Shown here piece after piece: positions 31,016-33,469 of a stretch of DNA of 33,469 nucleotides; position 1 is the stretch's first letter; each line of letters starts with the position of its first letter. This DNA comes from Bacteroidota bacterium (GTDB lineage: Bacteria > Bacteroidota > Bacteroidia > Chitinophagales > Chitinophagaceae): assembly GCA_020161535.1 (NCBI GenBank), contig JAIUNW010000019.1:1-33469 (forward strand). Reading direction: 5' to 3'. Position numbers and translations under genes: made by a program. The notes below the pieces were generated by a model. It was not told the origin of the DNA. It searched no databases and saw only the letters and a program-made list of their open reading frames with translations.

Positions 31016-31666
31016 TTAGGCGCTGGCCTGCAATTCCTGCAAGGGCTCAGTATGGATCATTTGCAGCAGCTTGTACTGCAAGTCTTCATGTCGGTAGTTG
31101 AACCTGTACTCACATTCTTTGATGTGCAGGTATAGGGTATTTCTGTTGAGTCCCCGGAACTTCATCAATCTGCTACGGGTCAGGGCCCAGAAACCGGAGA
31201 TATCATCTGGTGCGGGCCGGGCGATTCGGTTGGGAAGCCCCTCCTTTCGAAATAAACACCAGTTGGTAAAATCAGCAACGGCATCGAGGTCGAGCATATT
31301 GTATAGACCCTCGTTTTTTTCTTGTTTTTGCCAGCTTTGCAGGGCTTCGCGATCCATATTGGCCAAGCCGGTGGAGAAAACCAATCCGTTCCAGTTGGCA
31401 AAACCATAATAGGCCGTAACCGGCAGTTCGGTCGGGTTGTGTTTCAACAACAAATGGTTGCTGGGTAAGAAATGAAGCGGGAAGGCATCGTCGCAGAAAA
31501 GCGCCAGCCTGATCCGGATCATTTTCATATAGGCATTGATGGTTACGCGGCTAACGCCGGTAACATTGGCTATTTCGGTAGCAGTAAGGTCTTCGCAAAA
31601 CAAATGAATAATCTCGCGGCACTTGCGTTCAGACAAATGCGCGCCTTTAAGCAACTTGTTTTTCAT
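31016..31666 (-). CDS. Degenerate IS1595/ISXO2-type transposase-like protein
   Basis: The 216-aa frame is intact. Residues about 12-50 match the N-terminal helix-turn-helix of IS1595-family transposases (SERKCREIIHLFCEDLTATE, then ANVTGVSRVTINAYMKMIRI). The C-terminal part (about 165-205) resembles the ISXO2 end: FWALTRSRLMKFRGL and TLYLHIKECEYRFNYRHEDL. The middle is short and divergent: the usual VDESYFG segment appears as PVTAYYGF, and the usual NxIE before FW appears as DDISGFW, so the DDE-type catalytic residues look lost. No terminal repeats were found. It may be a domesticated transposase acting as a DNA-binding protein, or a decayed remnant kept open by chance. Confidence 0.65.
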   Translation of the reverse strand: MKNKLLKGAHLSERKCREIIHLFCEDLTATEIANVTGVSRVTINAYMKMIRIRLALFCDDAFPLHFLPSNHLLLKHNPTELPVTAYYGFANWNGLVFSTGLANMDREALQSWQKQEKNEGLYNMLDLDAVADFTNWCLFRKEGLPNRIARPAPDDISGFWALTRSRLMKFRGLNRNTLYLHIKECEYRFNYRHEDLQYKLLQMIHTEPLQELQASA

Positions 31667-31796
31667 CGAAAGGTCGGTTAATGGTTATACGAAAGAATTC
31701 GCACTTAAATATCATCAACCAATCTTGAAGTGAAAACAGAATCTACACGAGAGGGAGTTTACCGTGATGAAGCGCGTTAATAACTAGAAAAGCAGC

Positions 31797-32408
31797 CTAC
31801 TTAATCTCTACGCTGAACATTTCTTTGTCTTCGATAAAGCCCTGGAGCTCATCGCCCACTACGCATTCACCTACACCTGCAGGGGTGCCGGTAAATACCA
31901 GGTCGCCGATGTTGACGGAGAAATAGTTAGAGATATGGGCCACCACGGCATCGAAATTGAAGATCATGTTGCTGGAATTGCCTTGCTGAACAACTTCTTT
32001 GTTTTTCTGCAGGGAGAAATTGATTTCTTTTTTGTTTTTCAATTCTTCCAACGGAATCCATTTGCCGATGACGGCTGAGTTGTCCCAGGCTTTTGCTTTT
32101 TCCCAGGGCAGTCCTTTTTCTTTTAGTTCCTGCTGAATATCGCGCGCGGTGAAATCGATACCTACGGTTACCGCATCATAATACTTGGTTGCATACCTGT
32201 CCTGGATATATTTTCCATTTTTACAAATGCGCAATACCAGTTCACACTCATAATGCAACTCATTGGTGAATTCCGGATAATAAAAGGGTGTATGTGATTG
32301 GAGAAGGGCACTTTTGGGCTTCATGAAAATAACCGGTTCATCGGGCACTTCATTTCCCAATTCCTTCGCATGTGCAACATAGTTACGGCCTATACAGAAT
32401 ATTTTCAT
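31797..32408 (-). CDS. Fumarylacetoacetate hydrolase (FAH) family protein
   Basis: The protein is about 203 aa from the ATG at 32408 (MKIFCIGRNYVAHAKELG); the TTG at 32414 is an unlikely start. The family core is present: the N-terminal GRNY, HYECELVLRI with the metal-ligand glutamates, GIDFTARDIQ with the metal-binding aspartate, and the closing FTGTPAGVGECVVGDEL. This is the short form used by 2-hydroxyhepta-dienedioate isomerases, acylpyruvases and oxaloacetate tautomerases, so the exact reaction is undecided. It lies between the transposase-like gene and peptidyl-tRNA hydrolase, 136 bp from the latter. Confidence 0.88.
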   Translation of the reverse strand: MKIFCIGRNYVAHAKELGNEVPDEPVIFMKPKSALLQSHTPFYYPEFTNELHYECELVLRICKNGKYIQDRYATKYYDAVTVGIDFTARDIQQELKEKGLPWEKAKAWDNSAVIGKWIPLEELKNKKEINFSLQKNKEVVQQGNSSNMIFNFDAVVAHISNYFSVNIGDLVFTGTPAGVGECVVGDELQGFIEDKEMFSVEIK

Positions 32409-32544
32409 ATTCAATAAGGGTTTAATGATTGAAAAATCACAGATTGGTGTTGGGACATTATCCCGGGTTTTTCATTAGAAATCATTGGATTCTCCCCAAA
32501 TTTGCGTTGGCGGGTTTGCGAAAATAACCATTCACATTCAAAAT

Positions 32545-33123
32545 TCATAATTGGTAAATAACATTGTTATACTGGTTCATAGCCACCGATAGGCCCGACA
32601 TAACAAAGGTTTCGACCAGTTCTACCGATTTTTCGATTTTATACAGCACCAGGGGCCATTCCTGCCCCGTCCACCGGCCCAGTACGTAGTCGACCTGCCG
32701 GCCCTTGGGGTAATTGTTCCCGATGCCGAAGCGCAGGCGGGGGTAGTCGGTGGATTGCAGGGTTTCCTGGATGCTTTTGAGCCCGTTGTGGCCCCCATCG
32801 CTGCCATTGCCCCGCAACCGCATCCGGTCGAGCGGCAATGCCAGTTCATCTACCAAAACCAGGCAGTTTTCTTTGTCGATCTTTTCTTTGTCCAGCCAAT
32901 ACTTAACAGCCTTGCCGCTCAGGTTCATATAGGTTGTCGGCTTTATGCACAGTAACTGTTTGTTTTTCAACTTAATATAAGCGGTATCGGCCAGCCGGTC
33001 GGCCGAATAGCTGCCGCCATGTTTTTTAACCAACTGGTCAGCGATGTCGAAGCCAATATTATGCCGCGTGTGCGCATATTCCTCCCCAATATTACCCAGA
33101 CCGACCACGAGAAATGTAGACAT
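32545..33123 (-). CDS. pth: Peptidyl-tRNA hydrolase
   Basis: The 192-aa enzyme frees peptidyl-tRNA that has dropped off the ribosome. All functional residues of the E. coli enzyme have clear counterparts: N11 (GLGN), the catalytic H21 (HTRHNIGF), N67 (TYMNLSG), D92 (LVDELALP) and N113 (GGHNGLKS). The length is normal. The ATG at 33123 starts the conserved MSTFLVVGLGN. The usual ribosomal neighbours (rplY, prs) are not in the visible 350 bp upstream, which is occupied by dispersed repeats and the IS256-like end. Confidence 0.95.
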   Translation of the reverse strand: MSTFLVVGLGNIGEEYAHTRHNIGFDIADQLVKKHGGSYSADRLADTAYIKLKNKQLLCIKPTTYMNLSGKAVKYWLDKEKIDKENCLVLVDELALPLDRMRLRGNGSDGGHNGLKSIQETLQSTDYPRLRFGIGNNYPKGRQVDYVLGRWTGQEWPLVLYKIEKSVELVETFVMSGLSVAMNQYNNVIYQL

Positions 33124-33149
33124 GACAAAAGTATTAAGTGAGCTTGATG

Positions 33150-33222
33150 TTTAAGGTTTAAGGTTTAAGCTCGTTGAAATGCAAGTTGCGTAATTTTCAA
33201 GTTTAAAGTTGCTGCCGCGTGC
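33150..33222 (-). repeat. Inverted solitary copy of the 57-bp repeat unit
   Basis: Positions 33201-33222 are the exact reverse complement of 6762-6783, the head of copy 5 in the tandem array (22 bp with no mismatch). Adjoining GTTTAAGG words (33150-33168) continue the resemblance. It lies upstream of peptidyl-tRNA hydrolase. No gene is seen between 33124 and 33400. Confidence 0.8.
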
Positions 33223-33342
33223 TGGATTGCATTGAAATGGGTGGACAGGTTGAATGGCCGGTTTGTTTTTTCAATGGAAGTACTCTTGTTGACCTACCAG
33301 CAGTGTCTGTTGCTCCTCGCGAAAATACGGGGCTGTTTGCTG

Positions 33343-33469
33343 GAGAGTATTTCACAAAGTGTGTCAGTTTGAAGTTAATTAACTTTAAACAGATACAATT
33401 ATGGAGAAACAAACATTTGATTTTGCTGCGTTCAAAAAGGATGCAGCCGCTCGGTTAAAGAAAGGCGAG
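33343..33469 (+). mobile_element. Left end of an IS256-like insertion sequence, cut by the window edge
   Basis: A sequence TATTTCACAAAGTGTGTCAG around 33348-33367 resembles the inverted-repeat ends of IS256-family elements, which often carry CACAAA and GTCA words. The gene for the transposase opens about 35 bp later. The outer boundary (about 33343) is approximate because the other end is not in the window. Confidence 0.45.
33401..33469 (+). CDS. IS256-family transposase, 5' part only
   Basis: Only 23 codons are visible: MEKQTFDFAAFKKDAAARLK followed by KGE. This matches the usual opening of mutator-type (IS256) transposases in Bacteroidota, where a phrase such as PLTGKDGVFTP normally follows. 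The rest lies beyond the window, so the DDE residues cannot be checked and the gene could still be truncated. The start is the ATG at 33401. Confidence 0.55.
   Translation, partial: MEKQTFDFAAFKKDAAARLKKGE

Noticed and set aside
33219..33458. Plus-strand frame of 79 aa at the right edge
   Set aside because: It crosses the dispersed repeat and the IS256-like end in a frame different from the transposase start and has no coding character.

Overview
The window looks like a chromosomal segment of a Bacteroidota bacterium, most likely from the Chitinophagaceae or a close relative. This is inferred from promoter boxes of the TAnnTTTG type (tRNA-Met, malate dehydrogenase, fused E1, aminotransferase), the absence of Shine-Dalgarno sequences, a BlaI/M56 pair whose peptidase carries a plug-like C-terminus, a fused E1 alpha/beta dehydrogenase, tandem DUF1573 proteins, and NarL-type response regulators with a HisKA_3 kinase. 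No taxonomic marker was searched, so the assignment is provisional.

Layout. Positions 1-2356 are accessory DNA: two small orphan genes on the minus strand, each followed by a palindromic element that resembles an integron attC site, with the second gene cut by a complete 1281-bp IS3-family element (1076-2356). Positions 2357-6476 hold a signalling block: a minus-strand operon of an orphan protein, a membrane protein, a histidine kinase and a response regulator, then a divergent orphan response regulator across a spacer dense in CGTA/TACG dyads. A 57-bp, five-copy tandem array (6534-6806) separates this from a BlaI-BlaR1-like operon with its own dyad operators, followed by a secreted thioredoxin-like protein. 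Positions 9783-10280 are a repeat-filled spacer before malate dehydrogenase and a secreted protein with ten octapeptide repeats.

Positions 12019-16500 are a tightly spaced minus-strand operon (dicarboxylate/amino-acid symporter, DedA with an extra N-terminal domain, MFS transporter, family 9 glycosyltransferase). Next come an APC permease, YebC-family protein, fused branched-chain-type E1, two DUF1573 proteins, PPK2 polyphosphate kinase, a Dcu-type C4-dicarboxylate transporter, an aminotransferase, a coiled-coil secreted protein, tRNA-Met, a membrane protein coupled to an MpaB/DUF2236 protein, glucose-6-phosphate dehydrogenase, a methyltransferase, a small orphan, a degenerate IS1595-type transposase, an FAH-family enzyme, peptidyl-tRNA hydrolase and the first 23 codons of an IS256-like transposase.

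Together the genes are mainly central carbon and transport functions (malate dehydrogenase, Dcu, DAACS, G6PDH, E1) with envelope and stress regulation. No large undescribed multi-gene system is evident. The most unusual material is the attC-like cassette pair at the left end, the families of intergenic repeats (57-bp array and its dispersed copies, two degenerate short-period repeats, ACCCGTCGGGT sites), the octapeptide-repeat protein, and the transposase-derived protein that seems to have lost its catalytic triad.
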